DNA from: CAYMPW01 sp964392725
Lineage (GTDB): Archaea > Thermoplasmatota > Thermoplasmata > Methanomassiliicoccales > Methanomethylophilaceae
DNA: 64,000 nt
Direction of reading: 5' to 3'
Assembly: GCA_964392725.1 (NCBI GenBank)
Contig: CAYMPW010000004.1
Location: 1-64,000, forward strand
In this document: positions 29,618 through 37,994 of the stretch, in pieces
How the letters are laid out: each line of letters opens with the position of its first letter
Numbering within the stretch: the stretch's first letter is position 1
Notes under the pieces: model-generated
What the model was told of the DNA's origin: nothing
What the model saw: the letters and a program-made list of their open reading frames with translations, nothing else
Database searches by the model: none
Translations under genes and position numbers: made by a program

Positions 29618-30283
29618 TTGCCTAATGCCGTAGTTTTATTGTCCGGTGGTTTGGATTCAACAACAGTTGTTGCAACCGCCATCAACGAAGGTTATACCGT
29701 TACAGCTATAAGTTTCAGATATGGGCAGAAGCACACAAAGGAGCTTGAATCAGCAAAAGCTGTTGCAAAACACTATGGCATTGCACACGCAATCATTGAC
29801 TTGGATCTTTCATCTTTCAGATCTGCGCTTACTCAGGATATTGAAGTGCCGGCAGATAGAGAAGGTGACTTGAGTCAAAACATCCCAATAACATATGTTC
29901 CAGCTAGAAACATTGTATTTCTCAGTATAGCCGCGGGATTGTGTGAATCCGTTGATGCAGATTATATCTTTATTGGAACCAATTCTGTAGATTATTCCGG
30001 TTATCCTGATTGTCGCCCCGAATTCTTAGAGGCATTCCAATCAATGCTTGCAGTAGGAACAAAAGCAGGCGTAGAAGGCAATCCAATTCAAATCAAAGCA
30101 CCTTTGGAGAATCTCTCCAAAACTGAAATCGTAAAGCTCGGAAAGAAACTGAATGCACCCTTGCACTTGTCGTGGTCTTGTTATAACGGCGGAGAAAAAG
30201 CATGCGGACATTGTGATTCATGTAAACTCAGACTTAAAGGATTTGAAGGTGCAGGATACAAAGACGAAATCGAGTATGAGTAA
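29618..30283 (+). CDS. queC: 7-cyano-7-deazaguanine synthase QueC (TTG start)
   Basis: ATP-dependent enzyme making preQ0, the precursor of archaeosine in archaeal tRNA D-loops. 221 aa. The PP-loop LLSGGLDST is at residues 7-15, and a C-terminal zinc site uses four cysteines in SCYNGGEKACGHCDSC. The start is TTG 29618 with GGAGGT at 29606-29611, 6 nt away. An ATG at 29594 lies inside queD and would place extra residues before the PP-loop. Overlaps queE by 8 nt. Confidence 0.92.
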   Translation: MPNAVVLLSGGLDSTTVVATAINEGYTVTAISFRYGQKHTKELESAKAVAKHYGIAHAIIDLDLSSFRSALTQDIEVPADREGDLSQNIPITYVPARNIVFLSIAAGLCESVDADYIFIGTNSVDYSGYPDCRPEFLEAFQSMLAVGTKAGVEGNPIQIKAPLENLSKTEIVKLGKKLNAPLHLSWSCYNGGEKACGHCDSCKLRLKGFEGAGYKDEIEYE

Positions 30284-30908
30284 TATGCAGATTTGTGAAA
30301 TTTTCAGATCTCTCCAGGGAGAAGGGCTCAGAATGGGAGCACCAACTATCTTTATCAGAACTATCGGATGTAATCTTCGTTGTAAATGGTGTGATACAGG
30401 ATACGCATTCGAAGGCGGAGAAGAAAAGTCTTTGGAAGAAATTTTGGAAAAGGTAGATGATACACCGGATGTTTGTGTTACCGGAGGGGAGCCTCTTCTT
30501 CAGTCTGAAATGCCACAACTTTTGAATCTATTGTTATCAAGAGATAAATGTGTAGTTTTGGAAACCAATGGATCTGTAGACATATCCAATGTTCCAGATA
30601 ATCCAAAAATGATTGTAAGCATGGATATCAAGTGTCCTTCATCCGGTATGACAGATAAAATGTTGATGTCAAACATTTCCTTAATGAAAAAGAAAGATCA
30701 ATTAAAATTCGTGATAAATGGAGATGAAGATTTTGAATTCGCATGTAATTTCTTGAAAGAACACGATATTCAAAGTACGATTATTTTCAGCCCTGTAGGT
30801 GGAATGAATTTGGAAAAATTGGCAGACTGTGTTGTTGCCAAACACATTAATGTGAGAGTTCTCCCTCAACTCCATAAAATTATTTGGGGAGATAGAAAAT
30901 CAGTTTAA
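30276..30908 (+). CDS. queE: 7-carboxy-7-deazaguanine synthase QueE
   Basis: Radical SAM enzyme that contracts 6-carboxy-tetrahydropterin to 7-carboxy-7-deazaguanine, the QueC substrate. 210 aa from ATG 30276. The N-terminal substrate segment IFRSLQGEGLRMGAPTIFIR is followed by the cluster motif CNLRCKWC and VTGGEPLLQ. Its 5' end overlaps queC by 8 nt and its 3' end overlaps the converging nifX-like gene by 9 nt. Confidence 0.93.
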   Translation: MSNMQICEIFRSLQGEGLRMGAPTIFIRTIGCNLRCKWCDTGYAFEGGEEKSLEEILEKVDDTPDVCVTGGEPLLQSEMPQLLNLLLSRDKCVVLETNGSVDISNVPDNPKMIVSMDIKCPSSGMTDKMLMSNISLMKKKDQLKFVINGDEDFEFACNFLKEHDIQSTIIFSPVGGMNLEKLADCVVAKHINVRVLPQLHKIIWGDRKSV

Positions 30909-31226
30909 TCCATGTCTTCTTTTAAAATCATTGACACATTCTTCAACTGTGCCCTCTTCATCAAAAGCCACAGTAATCCCTGCATTGGTGAGAGTATCAT
31001 AGCCGTGAGGGCCGATACCGCCTGTAATCACAGCATCTACCTTTAAGGATACAATTGCATCTGCGACCTTCATTCCCGCACCTTCTACAGCATTTACAAA
31101 TTCATTAACCACTACTTGGTAATCCAAAGTATTGGAATCAACGATAAGGAAAAAAGGCGCATGGCCAAAATCCTCGGCAACATAAGATTCTAAGTTGTCT
31201 CCTTCGGCCAATACACCTATAAGCAT
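30900..31226 (-). CDS. NifX/NafY-family dinitrogenase-cofactor-like protein
   Basis: 108-aa single-domain protein of the family that binds Fe-S or FeMo-cofactor precursors (NifX, NifB C-terminus, ribonuclease H-like fold). Seen are AEDFGHAPFFLIVD at the N-terminal half, VSLKVDAVITGGIGPHG and a helical C-terminus. No nitrogenase genes are in the window, so it probably handles another Fe-S or metal cluster. It lies 2 nt after the Mrp/Nbp35 ATPase gene and is surely co-transcribed with it. Confidence 0.85.
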   Translation of the reverse strand: MLIGVLAEGDNLESYVAEDFGHAPFFLIVDSNTLDYQVVVNEFVNAVEGAGMKVADAIVSLKVDAVITGGIGPHGYDTLTNAGITVAFDEEGTVEECVNDFKRRHGLN

Positions 31227-31228
31227 GT

Positions 31229-32056
31229 TTATTCCACCGTTTTTATGATTTTATCGATAATCTCAGAGAATGCTTTCGCGGAAAGACTCTCGGGATCTTC
31301 GAGAACAATAGGCATTCCCTTATCTCCAGAAACAACGATTCCAGGCTCGATTGGAACTTTTCCAAGGAACTGAATGTTCATTTCTTTTGCAGTGGCTTCT
31401 CCGCCTCCGCTCTTGAAAATGTTGGTAACTTCGCCACAATGGGGACAAACAAAACCACTCATGTTTTCAACAATTCCAATAATTGGGATTTTTGCCTGTG
31501 CACCAAATGTAATTGATTTTCTGTTATCAAGAAGTGCGACATCCTGAGGCGTTGTAACAATAACCATTCCGTCTGCCTGTGGGATAAGCTGTGCGATAGA
31601 CAATGCCTCATCACCGGTTCCAGGAGGCATATCGATAACCAGGTAATCCAGGTCTCCCCAGTATACATCCTCTATGAACTGTTTGACGGCACCCATCTTT
31701 ACAGGACCTCTCCACAATACAGGAGTATCTTTGTTTTCGAGCAAAAATGCCATACTCATAACTTTGAGTGATGGAGGTACATTTACAGGTAAAAGTCTCC
31801 TATCTTCTGTAATGTCAAGTTTTTCATCTTCGATTCCAAACATCTTTGGTATGTTGGGCCCGGTAATATCAATATCCATAATTCCAGTTTGATATCCTTT
31901 CATGGACAAAGTTGCAGCCAAGTTTGATGAAACTGTACTTTTACCAACACCGCCTTTTCCGCTCATTACGATAACGACGTGTTTTATTTTGCCCAAACAA
32001 TCTTTGAGTCTTGTTTCTTCTTCAATGTCATCTCCGCTAATCATGGGTTTTGTCAT
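31229..32056 (-). CDS. Mrp/Nbp35-family Fe-S cluster carrier ATPase
   Basis: P-loop ATPase that binds and delivers [4Fe-4S] clusters to apoproteins (ApbC/Nbp35/Mrp). 275 aa from ATG 32056; a longer frame upstream lies in the promoter region. The deviant Walker A GKGGVGKST is at about residues 34-42. A CPHC pair near residue 205 bridges a cluster across the dimer. In front is a TTAAC-ATA-GTTAA palindrome (32083-32095) near the predicted transcription start. Operon with the NifX-like gene. Confidence 0.92.
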   Translation of the reverse strand: MTKPMISGDDIEEETRLKDCLGKIKHVVIVMSGKGGVGKSTVSSNLAATLSMKGYQTGIMDIDITGPNIPKMFGIEDEKLDITEDRRLLPVNVPPSLKVMSMAFLLENKDTPVLWRGPVKMGAVKQFIEDVYWGDLDYLVIDMPPGTGDEALSIAQLIPQADGMVIVTTPQDVALLDNRKSITFGAQAKIPIIGIVENMSGFVCPHCGEVTNIFKSGGGEATAKEMNIQFLGKVPIEPGIVVSGDKGMPIVLEDPESLSAKAFSEIIDKIIKTVE

Positions 32057-32082
32057 AGAATACTTCCTTGAATTCGAGATGG

Positions 32083-32095
32083 TTAACATAGTTAA
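32083..32095 (-). promoter_or_regulatory. Candidate operator upstream of the Mrp/NifX operon
   Basis: A 13-bp palindrome TTAAC-ATA-GTTAA. A TATA-like TTTTATACTA (minus strand, about 32117-32126) puts the transcription start close to it. Position fits a repressor site; no further support. Confidence 0.3.
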
Positions 32096-32166
32096 AAGGA
32101 TTGTGTGAACAACATAGTATAAAATTCCCCGGATAAGAAAATATACATGCAATACCTTTTACAATT

Positions 32167-32565
32167 ATGCCTTTGGGAGACCCTAACGGAGGAAATTTTC
32201 AATATACTGTAGAAGGATTGCCGGAAAATATTTTCGCATTCCGCATACCAACCAAGAATCTTGAAAGAGCAATATCATTTTATACTGAAATTTTAGGCAT
32301 GAAACTTCAAAATAAAACCGATTCTTTCGCTATTGTCAAAAGAAATAAATCTGTATTTTTATTGGCGGTTAGTAAAGAGTCCGGAATTAACACCGGTGTG
32401 TACATCGGCGTGGAAAATCCATTTGATCTGCACCGTCGTTTAATCGATGAGGGCGTAATTTTCATAGAAGATCCGGTAAGAGGGCCATTGGGAGTATATA
32501 CATCATTCAAAGATGATGATGGGAATATACTCTATGCAGTAGAAGATCCTAGCCTGACGCAATAA
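32167..32565 (+). CDS. VOC-superfamily (glyoxalase/dioxygenase fold) protein
   Basis: 132-aa single-copy vicinal oxygen chelate protein: FRIPTKNLERAISFYTEILGMKL start, the VYIGVENPFDLHRRLIDEG middle and the closing YTSFKDDDGNILYAVED. The family covers glyoxalase I, epimerases and resistance proteins; metal ligands are incomplete by eye and no substrate can be named. Divergent from the Mrp gene and convergent with sufB, where an imperfect stem containing its stop codon separates the two genes. Confidence 0.8.
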   Translation: MPLGDPNGGNFQYTVEGLPENIFAFRIPTKNLERAISFYTEILGMKLQNKTDSFAIVKRNKSVFLLAVSKESGINTGVYIGVENPFDLHRRLIDEGVIFIEDPVRGPLGVYTSFKDDDGNILYAVEDPSLTQ

Positions 32566-32576
32566 ATGCGCCAGGC
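32552..32576 (+). terminator. Hairpin at the VOC/sufB convergent junction
   Basis: GCCTGACGCA pairs with TGCGCCAGGC (one A-C mismatch) around an ATAAA loop containing the VOC stop codon, next to a run of seven A on the plus strand. It can act on both converging messages. Confidence 0.55.
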
Positions 32577-32586
32577 AAAAAAATGT

Positions 32587-33810
32587 TTATGATCCGAGGT
32601 TTGTTGCAGAAATTGTTGTATCAATTTCTTTGCGGAGATTGTCGGGGAGACCTTTGATACCGCCTACCAAAAATCCTCTTACAATCATACTTACGGCTTC
32701 ATCTTCAGAAAGTCCGCGAGACATAAGATATTCTATCTGATCTCTTGCGATCTTTCCTACAGCGGCTTCGTGGGTCATTTCCACATCTGCAACACTCGAT
32801 TCCAATTCAGGAATTGCAAGTGTTATTCCGCCATCGTTTAAGACAAGACTTCTGCATTCAAGGTGTGCTTTTGCACCGGGTGCATTGCCAACGAGTTTTC
32901 CACGGGCCACCATGCGACCTATACCTTTGGAAATACTTCTGGACATAATTTCTGCGGTTGTGTTGGGCGCGTTAAGGAAAACGGTACCTCCCATATCGAC
33001 TTCACATCCGCCGTGTGCAAGACACATACTGTTCAGAATAACACTACCTCCTTCTCCGTTAAGGAAAACAGAGGGATTACTCTGCATGCTTCCTACGGGT
33101 TTGAGAAGAACGTAATTATTTTGATATTTGGCGTTCTTTCCAAGGATTGCAACGGTTCTAGGCCTTACGCCTGTAGTCTCGCTCCAATTATGAATCATGG
33201 AGAATGCCAGGCTTCCACCGTCTTTTATGTAGATTTCAGAAACACCAACATGAAGTGCTTCTTCTGTATGGCTACTTGTTGCACAACCTGTTATGACATC
33301 CAAAGATGCATTTTCTTCGATAACTATGATATTGTGAAGAGTTTGTGCTCCTTTTGTTTTATTTACAAGCATACAGGTCTGAATTGGATTTTTAATCTGA
33401 TATCCTGCTTTTACGCGAATAAAATATCCGTCAGCATCTTCAAGATAACTTTTTGCAGTGTATTTGTCCTTTGCAGGATCTACAGCTTTCCAATTGTATT
33501 CGGGAAGGCCATCATATTTTTTCATGGCTTCTCTGTATGTGAGAATCTCTAATCCTTCCTCTTCTTTGTTGGAACAGTGACTCATACCGTTATCTATGAA
33601 CATGATTGTACCGCTGCGACCTTCTTCGGATGAAACAACACCAACATTTTCCATTGTGTTTTTCAGGTCGTCAGAAACGGATGTAAGATCATCGATTTTT
33701 TCAGGAGTTTTTGTTCCATCTTCGTAATTACTCAGATTGAGGTTTTTGCCGAATGCATCCTCTTTCATGAGGGCTTCTTTTATTCTGTGTTCATCTGAAC
33801 CATTCTGCAT
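32587..33810 (-). CDS. sufB: SufB/SufD-family Fe-S scaffold protein
   Basis: Partner of SufC in the two-gene archaeal SUF system that builds Fe-S clusters. 407 aa from ATG 33810 with GGAGAG about 9 nt upstream. The beta-helix core is recognisable (SRSISKGIGRMVARGKLVGN, AHLECRSLVLND, the MTHEAAVGKIARDQIEYLMSRG end). It belongs to the SufB-like group of archaeal single SufB/D proteins; which bacterial paralogue it functionally replaces is unclear. The start overlaps sufC by about 30 nt. Confidence 0.88.
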   Translation of the reverse strand: MQNGSDEHRIKEALMKEDAFGKNLNLSNYEDGTKTPEKIDDLTSVSDDLKNTMENVGVVSSEEGRSGTIMFIDNGMSHCSNKEEEGLEILTYREAMKKYDGLPEYNWKAVDPAKDKYTAKSYLEDADGYFIRVKAGYQIKNPIQTCMLVNKTKGAQTLHNIIVIEENASLDVITGCATSSHTEEALHVGVSEIYIKDGGSLAFSMIHNWSETTGVRPRTVAILGKNAKYQNNYVLLKPVGSMQSNPSVFLNGEGGSVILNSMCLAHGGCEVDMGGTVFLNAPNTTAEIMSRSISKGIGRMVARGKLVGNAPGAKAHLECRSLVLNDGGITLAIPELESSVADVEMTHEAAVGKIARDQIEYLMSRGLSEDEAVSMIVRGFLVGGIKGLPDNLRKEIDTTISATNLGS

Positions 33811-34532
33811 TGTATGCACTCTCCATATCCTCTTTCTCTGATTTCTTTAAGCAAATCCATGGGGCGTCCCGAGCAGCGGACAACGCCATCACGAAGAACG
33901 TATGCGATGTCGGCACCGATGTATTCTAGAATTTGTCCTGTGTGTGTAATAACAAGTGATGAAACCCTGTTTTGTTTGGGACAATTGAATTTTTCACAGC
34001 CATAGATTAATTCGTGTACTTTTTTACCGATTAAATCGATACTTTCAAGGTCAACTCCAGATTCTGGTTCGTCTAAAAGAACAAATTCGGGCTGTTGTGC
34101 TGTAAGCTGTAACAATTCTGATCTTTTGATTTCTCCACCCGAGAAACCAACGTTGATATCACGTTCCAAGAACTTTTCCATTTTGAAGTTATTGGATTTA
34201 TTATAAACGGTATCATCACCTTTTGCTGCGGCTTTGACAAGATCGCCAAGTTTGACACCCGGTACGTTTGGAGGTCTCTGCATCATCATGCCGATACCCA
34301 GACGTGCACGTTCGTCAACAGTCATCTTTGTAATGTCCTGTCCTCTGAATATTATTTTTCCCTGTGTGATTTTACAGGTACTATATCCCATAATTGAAGC
34401 AAGAAGTGTACTTTTTCCGGATCCGTTGGGGCCGAAAAGAACACATGTTTCTCCTTCTTTAACGTGGAGATTTATTCCTTTGAGAATCTCTCTTTCTCCC
34501 GCTTCTACATGCAGGTCTTCTATGACTAACAT
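33780..34532 (-). CDS. sufC: SufC ATPase of the SUF Fe-S assembly system
   Basis: ABC-type ATPase, 250 aa, powering the SufBC scaffold. Walker A GPNGSGKS near residue 36, the signature FSGGEIKRSE and Walker B LLDEPESGVD are intact. ATG 34532 (MLVIEDLHVEAGER) is the conserved start; upstream codons are not conserved-looking. First gene of the sufC-sufB operon, minus strand; the neighbouring iron-sulfur flavoprotein gene is divergent. Confidence 0.95.
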   Translation of the reverse strand: MLVIEDLHVEAGEREILKGINLHVKEGETCVLFGPNGSGKSTLLASIMGYSTCKITQGKIIFRGQDITKMTVDERARLGIGMMMQRPPNVPGVKLGDLVKAAAKGDDTVYNKSNNFKMEKFLERDINVGFSGGEIKRSELLQLTAQQPEFVLLDEPESGVDLESIDLIGKKVHELIYGCEKFNCPKQNRVSSLVITHTGQILEYIGADIAYVLRDGVVRCSGRPMDLLKEIRERGYGECIQCRMVQMNTE

Positions 34533-34637
34533 TTGTTCACCCGTGATACCACATTTATCTTCAATTATAAAACTACGCGGTTTTGTTAAAAGTTTTAAAC
34601 GGAAAAGTTTAATCAATGGAGTTTACATACACGGTAC

Positions 34638-35213
34638 ATGAAAGTTCTCGCAATCAACGGCAGTCCTCGTCTAGTAGGTAATACCAGTAACGCTCTTTCA
34701 GATTTACTCGATGAATTGGAAAAGAATGGTATTGAAACCGAACATTTGCAAATTTACGAAAATCATTTTTCACCTTGCAATGATTGTAGGTCATGTCAGA
34801 TGCGCAGAGATGGAAGATGCATTATCGAAGACGACAATGTAAACGAAATCGCTGAAAAAATGGCAGAGGCTGATGGTATTATTCTTGCATCACCTTCATA
34901 TTTTGGATCTTGCACAGGACAAATGAAAATTCTTCTGGAAAGAGTTGGACTTCCTGCGTATGTGGGCGACCATAAACTTAGAGGAAAGGTCGGTGTGGCT
35001 CTCGCAATTCAGGGACACGACGGCGGTTCCACAGTTCACTCTGAATTGGTAGGTTTTATGCTTCGCAACGAAATGATTGTTTGCGGATCAAAATCCATTG
35101 GAGTTCTTACGGGTAAAGACAATGTTGATTACCAGGGAGACAAAGATGGAATGACAGCTTTGAACGATACGGCCGAAATGATGGTCTGGCTCCTTCAGAA
35201 GCTTGCAGAATAA
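34638..35213 (+). CDS. Flavodoxin-fold iron-sulfur flavoprotein
   Basis: NADPH-dependent FMN reductase-like protein, 191 aa. FMN phosphate loop NGSPRLVGNTSN at about residues 7-18, then a compact CX2CX2CX6C cluster motif (CNDCRSC and RC) as in archaeal iron-sulfur flavoproteins, and the SPSYFGSCTGQMK flavin loop. Likely a low-potential electron-transfer protein in methanogen metabolism or oxidative defence; partner unknown. Divergent from sufC. Confidence 0.88.
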   Translation: MKVLAINGSPRLVGNTSNALSDLLDELEKNGIETEHLQIYENHFSPCNDCRSCQMRRDGRCIIEDDNVNEIAEKMAEADGIILASPSYFGSCTGQMKILLERVGLPAYVGDHKLRGKVGVALAIQGHDGGSTVHSELVGFMLRNEMIVCGSKSIGVLTGKDNVDYQGDKDGMTALNDTAEMMVWLLQKLAE

Positions 35214-35217
35214 AAAT

Positions 35218-35235
35218 AAGGGGGTAATCCCCCTT
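35218..35235 (+). terminator. Bidirectional terminator hairpin
   Basis: AAGGGGG-TAAT-CCCCCTT, a 7-bp stem with a 4-nt loop, between the stops of the converging flavoprotein gene and the 240-aa gene. Confidence 0.7.
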
Positions 35236-35242
35236 TATATGT

Positions 35243-35965
35243 TTAGAAAAAGAAGAATCCGCATTTTTCATCTACGGATATTTTTGCAACGGCACCAAGA
35301 CGTTCCAAAGGTCCGGAATATCTTCTTACCATCATCTTTCCTTCGTCAGGAAGAACAGTGACCAATTTTTCAACTTCTTCCAAAAGTTTTGCACCATCTT
35401 CAGGTCCGAATCTTTTTCCGGATGCTGCGGAAGCAGGTGCGGATGCTACGATTTCACATCCATATTTGTCTGCAATTCCCGGAAGAAGGCTGTTATCAGG
35501 TCCGAATGCACCTATGCATCCGCGTCCCTTATCCCATGAAAGAGGGCATTTTGCGCAGGTTTCATTCATTTCATCGAAACTGAATAAAGTCCACTCGGTA
35601 ACACGGTTTTCAGGTTTAGACGCATTAATAACTTCTAATGATTTTTTTTCATCCAAGCCGTTAAGATTGACCCATCCTGTACAAATTTTCTTTACGAATT
35701 TTGATAAGGCGACTCCATCCTCATCTTTTTTAATTTTTTCCATATATATGGCATCGGTTTCTGCATTGATTCTGTTTCTTTTAAGGAAGTCTTCCCAATC
35801 CGTCATAACAGATTTTGCATCCTCTAACGAAACAACCGAATCATATTCGGCAATATCTTCGAAAGTAGATATATCCTCGACTTTAACTCTTCTTATTGTG
35901 GTTTTTGCAGTTTTGCAAAGGGAGCTTTCAGACTCCAGTTCGTATATACCTATGTTAATTCCCAT
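35243..35965 (-). CDS. Unknown soluble protein of a three-gene membrane operon
   Basis: 240 aa, not recognised. No signal peptide. A cysteine cluster CAKCPLSWDKGRGC near residues 137-150 could bind zinc or an Fe-S cluster, and the C-terminus ends CGFFFF. Charged helices dominate the rest. It lies 4 nt after the four-helix membrane protein gene and is the last of three co-directional genes, so it may be the cytoplasmic arm of a membrane assembly; that is inference. Confidence 0.7.
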   Translation of the reverse strand: MGINIGIYELESESSLCKTAKTTIRRVKVEDISTFEDIAEYDSVVSLEDAKSVMTDWEDFLKRNRINAETDAIYMEKIKKDEDGVALSKFVKKICTGWVNLNGLDEKKSLEVINASKPENRVTEWTLFSFDEMNETCAKCPLSWDKGRGCIGAFGPDNSLLPGIADKYGCEIVASAPASAASGKRFGPEDGAKLLEEVEKLVTVLPDEGKMMVRRYSGPLERLGAVAKISVDEKCGFFFF

Positions 35966-35969
35966 GATA

Positions 35970-36533
35970 TCACCTTTTTCTGTTTAATCTAATAGTATAA
36001 TCCACTATTTCTTTTGGATTGTAGTCGGGGCCGTATTTGAAATCTTTGCGAGCACCGATATATTCCGCAATCGCAATGAAGTTTTTAAGAAGGCACAATA
36101 CAACCAAGACGATTACGAGAGTGGTCAAATCCAATGTGACAAAGAGACTCTGAACATCGCTTAATCCAACAAATGCAGTACCATCTATGGTGATCAATCC
36201 CTGCAAAAGTGAGATGTAAATCCAGAATGCGGTATATGAGTATGTCAAAATACCCACAATCATTTTCTTTACGCTTCCAGGTTCAAAATATCCTCTGAGG
36301 AAAGCTAAAATCAAAAGAGGAATACCAAATATCATCCATCTGTTCAAAACAGAATCAAAGACTTTTGTAACTTCTTTAATTTGTTCTGGCGAGATATTGA
36401 ATAAAAATTCTACAATTTGATCTCCGAAGAAGTACATTATGCCAGGTAAAATCACCAGATACAATGAGGCAAACAACAGAGATACAATTCCTCTTTTCAT
36501 GGGAGATTGTGTTTTTGTCGTCTTCTTATTCAT
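35970..36533 (-). CDS. Four-helix membrane protein, unknown function
   Basis: 187 aa, not recognised. Four hydrophobic segments are visible at about residues 16-37, 64-80, 90-113 and 128-149, with a basic N-terminus and a charged C-terminal tail (DYTIRLNRKR). ATG overlaps the upstream gene's stop by 8 nt, so it is translationally coupled to the membrane-anchored protein. Confidence 0.72.
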   Translation of the reverse strand: MNKKTTKTQSPMKRGIVSLLFASLYLVILPGIMYFFGDQIVEFLFNISPEQIKEVTKVFDSVLNRWMIFGIPLLILAFLRGYFEPGSVKKMIVGILTYSYTAFWIYISLLQGLITIDGTAFVGLSDVQSLFVTLDLTTLVIVLVVLCLLKNFIAIAEYIGARKDFKYGPDYNPKEIVDYTIRLNRKR

Positions 36534-37365
36534 TTGGTACCACCTTCACGTGTTCTAAAAGAGATACAAATTCTTTTGTCTCTTCGGCATTTAATGTTTT
36601 AACGACGGTTGTTCCATCCGTTATTTTTAATTCACCATTTTCATTTATAGCTTTTTTAACACTATCGAGAAGAACGGTATCTGTAGCAGATTCAATTTTG
36701 TAGGTTAAGGTTCCGGAATCTATGGAGAATGTGAACTTAACTTGGTCTTTTACAATTTTACTTTCTCCAATATAGAACAATCCTTTGCTGGGGAGGCTGC
36801 TTGTGTATGCAGGATTCAGATTAGTTATTGTACATTCAATGCTATTGGATTTTATTTCGGTTGTTTTTGATCCATTTTCACTTATTGGAATTAACTGGGT
36901 GAGGTTTACCTTGACACCTGCAATTCCGAACATGTAATATCCCTGAATATTTATTTCAATAGGAAGCTGTATTTTTCCATTTTTAACATTTGGAGAATCT
37001 GCTAAAATTAAAGAAACATCCATTAATGAAGTTCCGCACTTCACATCAATGGTTAGTGTTTCGCCTTGTCTGATTGTTTTATTTTCTTCGCTGAACATTA
37101 CGACTTTCTGCCCGTCTGTTCCGACCATGTATACAGATAATCCAACATCTGTAAGATCATAGGGCATTGTGGATTTGATGGTAATAGGTTCGGATCCTAC
37201 AACCTGAAACTCTCCATCTTTCACTTCAACATTAAACGAAATATCCTCCAAATTAGATGTAAGTCCGCCTTGTGAGAAAGGAATAATTGCCAATAATAAG
37301 ATGACTATCATAATTATTGATATTGCCGAGATTACAATTTTTGTTGAAGTTTCCGGAATGTTCAT
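36526..37365 (-). CDS. Membrane-anchored extracellular beta-rich protein
   Basis: 279 aa, not recognised by name. One N-terminal membrane anchor (IVISAISIIMIVILLLAIIP, about residues 10-29) is followed by beta-strand-rich repeats. Two similar modules, each with hydrophobic-polar alternation and statements like PITIKSTMPYDLTDVGLSVYM, suggest LEA2/WHy- or Ig-like folds; fold assignment is tentative. First gene of the three-gene operon; no other start fits. Divergent from the PUA-domain gene. Confidence 0.7.
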   Translation of the reverse strand: MNIPETSTKIVISAISIIMIVILLLAIIPFSQGGLTSNLEDISFNVEVKDGEFQVVGSEPITIKSTMPYDLTDVGLSVYMVGTDGQKVVMFSEENKTIRQGETLTIDVKCGTSLMDVSLILADSPNVKNGKIQLPIEINIQGYYMFGIAGVKVNLTQLIPISENGSKTTEIKSNSIECTITNLNPAYTSSLPSKGLFYIGESKIVKDQVKFTFSIDSGTLTYKIESATDTVLLDSVKKAINENGELKITDGTTVVKTLNAEETKEFVSLLEHVKVVPNE

Positions 37366-37502
37366 AGCAATCGTACGTGTATAATGGTGATATTAAATAA
37401 AATCTATGCAGATGGTAAAAATTCTATTTTTTCTATGATTATATTGATTTTTCATACGGTAAAGCCAAAAAGTATGATTATACAAACATCAATACAGTGC
37501 TA

Positions 37503-37994
37503 ATGGCAGATATCAAAATTCGCAAGCGTAAGAGAATAAGAACGAAAGAGACCAAAGTTCTCGCACAGCAATTAGAGGAAGCAATCGGAGTTCCGGTATT
37601 CTCTGAAGACGATCCTGTTGATATCGCTGAAAGTGAAGGATTCAACGTAGTGTTTGTAGGAAATGAAATTCTTGCTTTAATTTATGAGGATAAACCATTC
37701 CTTACAGTTCGCGGCATTCTCAAATACAAACCTGAGAGAAATTGGGTCACCGTCGATATGGGTGCTGTTCCATTTGTAACGAACGGTGCAGATGTGATGG
37801 GTCCAGGAATCGTGGATGCGGATGAAAACATAACAGAAGGAGATTTGGTCTGGATAAGGGATGTAAATCACATGGTCCCGCTTGCTGTCGGTGTTGCATG
37901 TTGTGATACTGAAACTCTTCGTGCTAAACAGAAAGGCAAAGTAATCAAGACATTACATAACGTTGGAGATAAACTTTGGAAATCTGGTGAATGA
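37503..37994 (+). CDS. PUA-domain RNA-binding protein (Tma20/MCT-1-like)
   Basis: 163 aa from ATG 37503 (a GTG two codons earlier is possible). An N-terminal basic region (ADIKIRKRKRIRTKE) leads to a small alpha/beta domain, then a PUA domain (TVDMGAVPFVTNGADVMGPGIVDADENITEGDLVWI). Resembles archaeal homologues of eukaryotic Tma20/MCTS1, which act on 40S recycling and initiation; in archaea the role is unproved. Its stop overlaps the start of the HD-domain gene (ATGA). Confidence 0.85.
   Translation: MADIKIRKRKRIRTKETKVLAQQLEEAIGVPVFSEDDPVDIAESEGFNVVFVGNEILALIYEDKPFLTVRGILKYKPERNWVTVDMGAVPFVTNGADVMGPGIVDADENITEGDLVWIRDVNHMVPLAVGVACCDTETLRAKQKGKVIKTLHNVGDKLWKSGE

Noticed and set aside
30900..31226. 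Evidence of nitrogen fixation from the NifX-like gene
   Set aside because: The family occurs widely without nitrogenase and no nif structural gene is present in the window.
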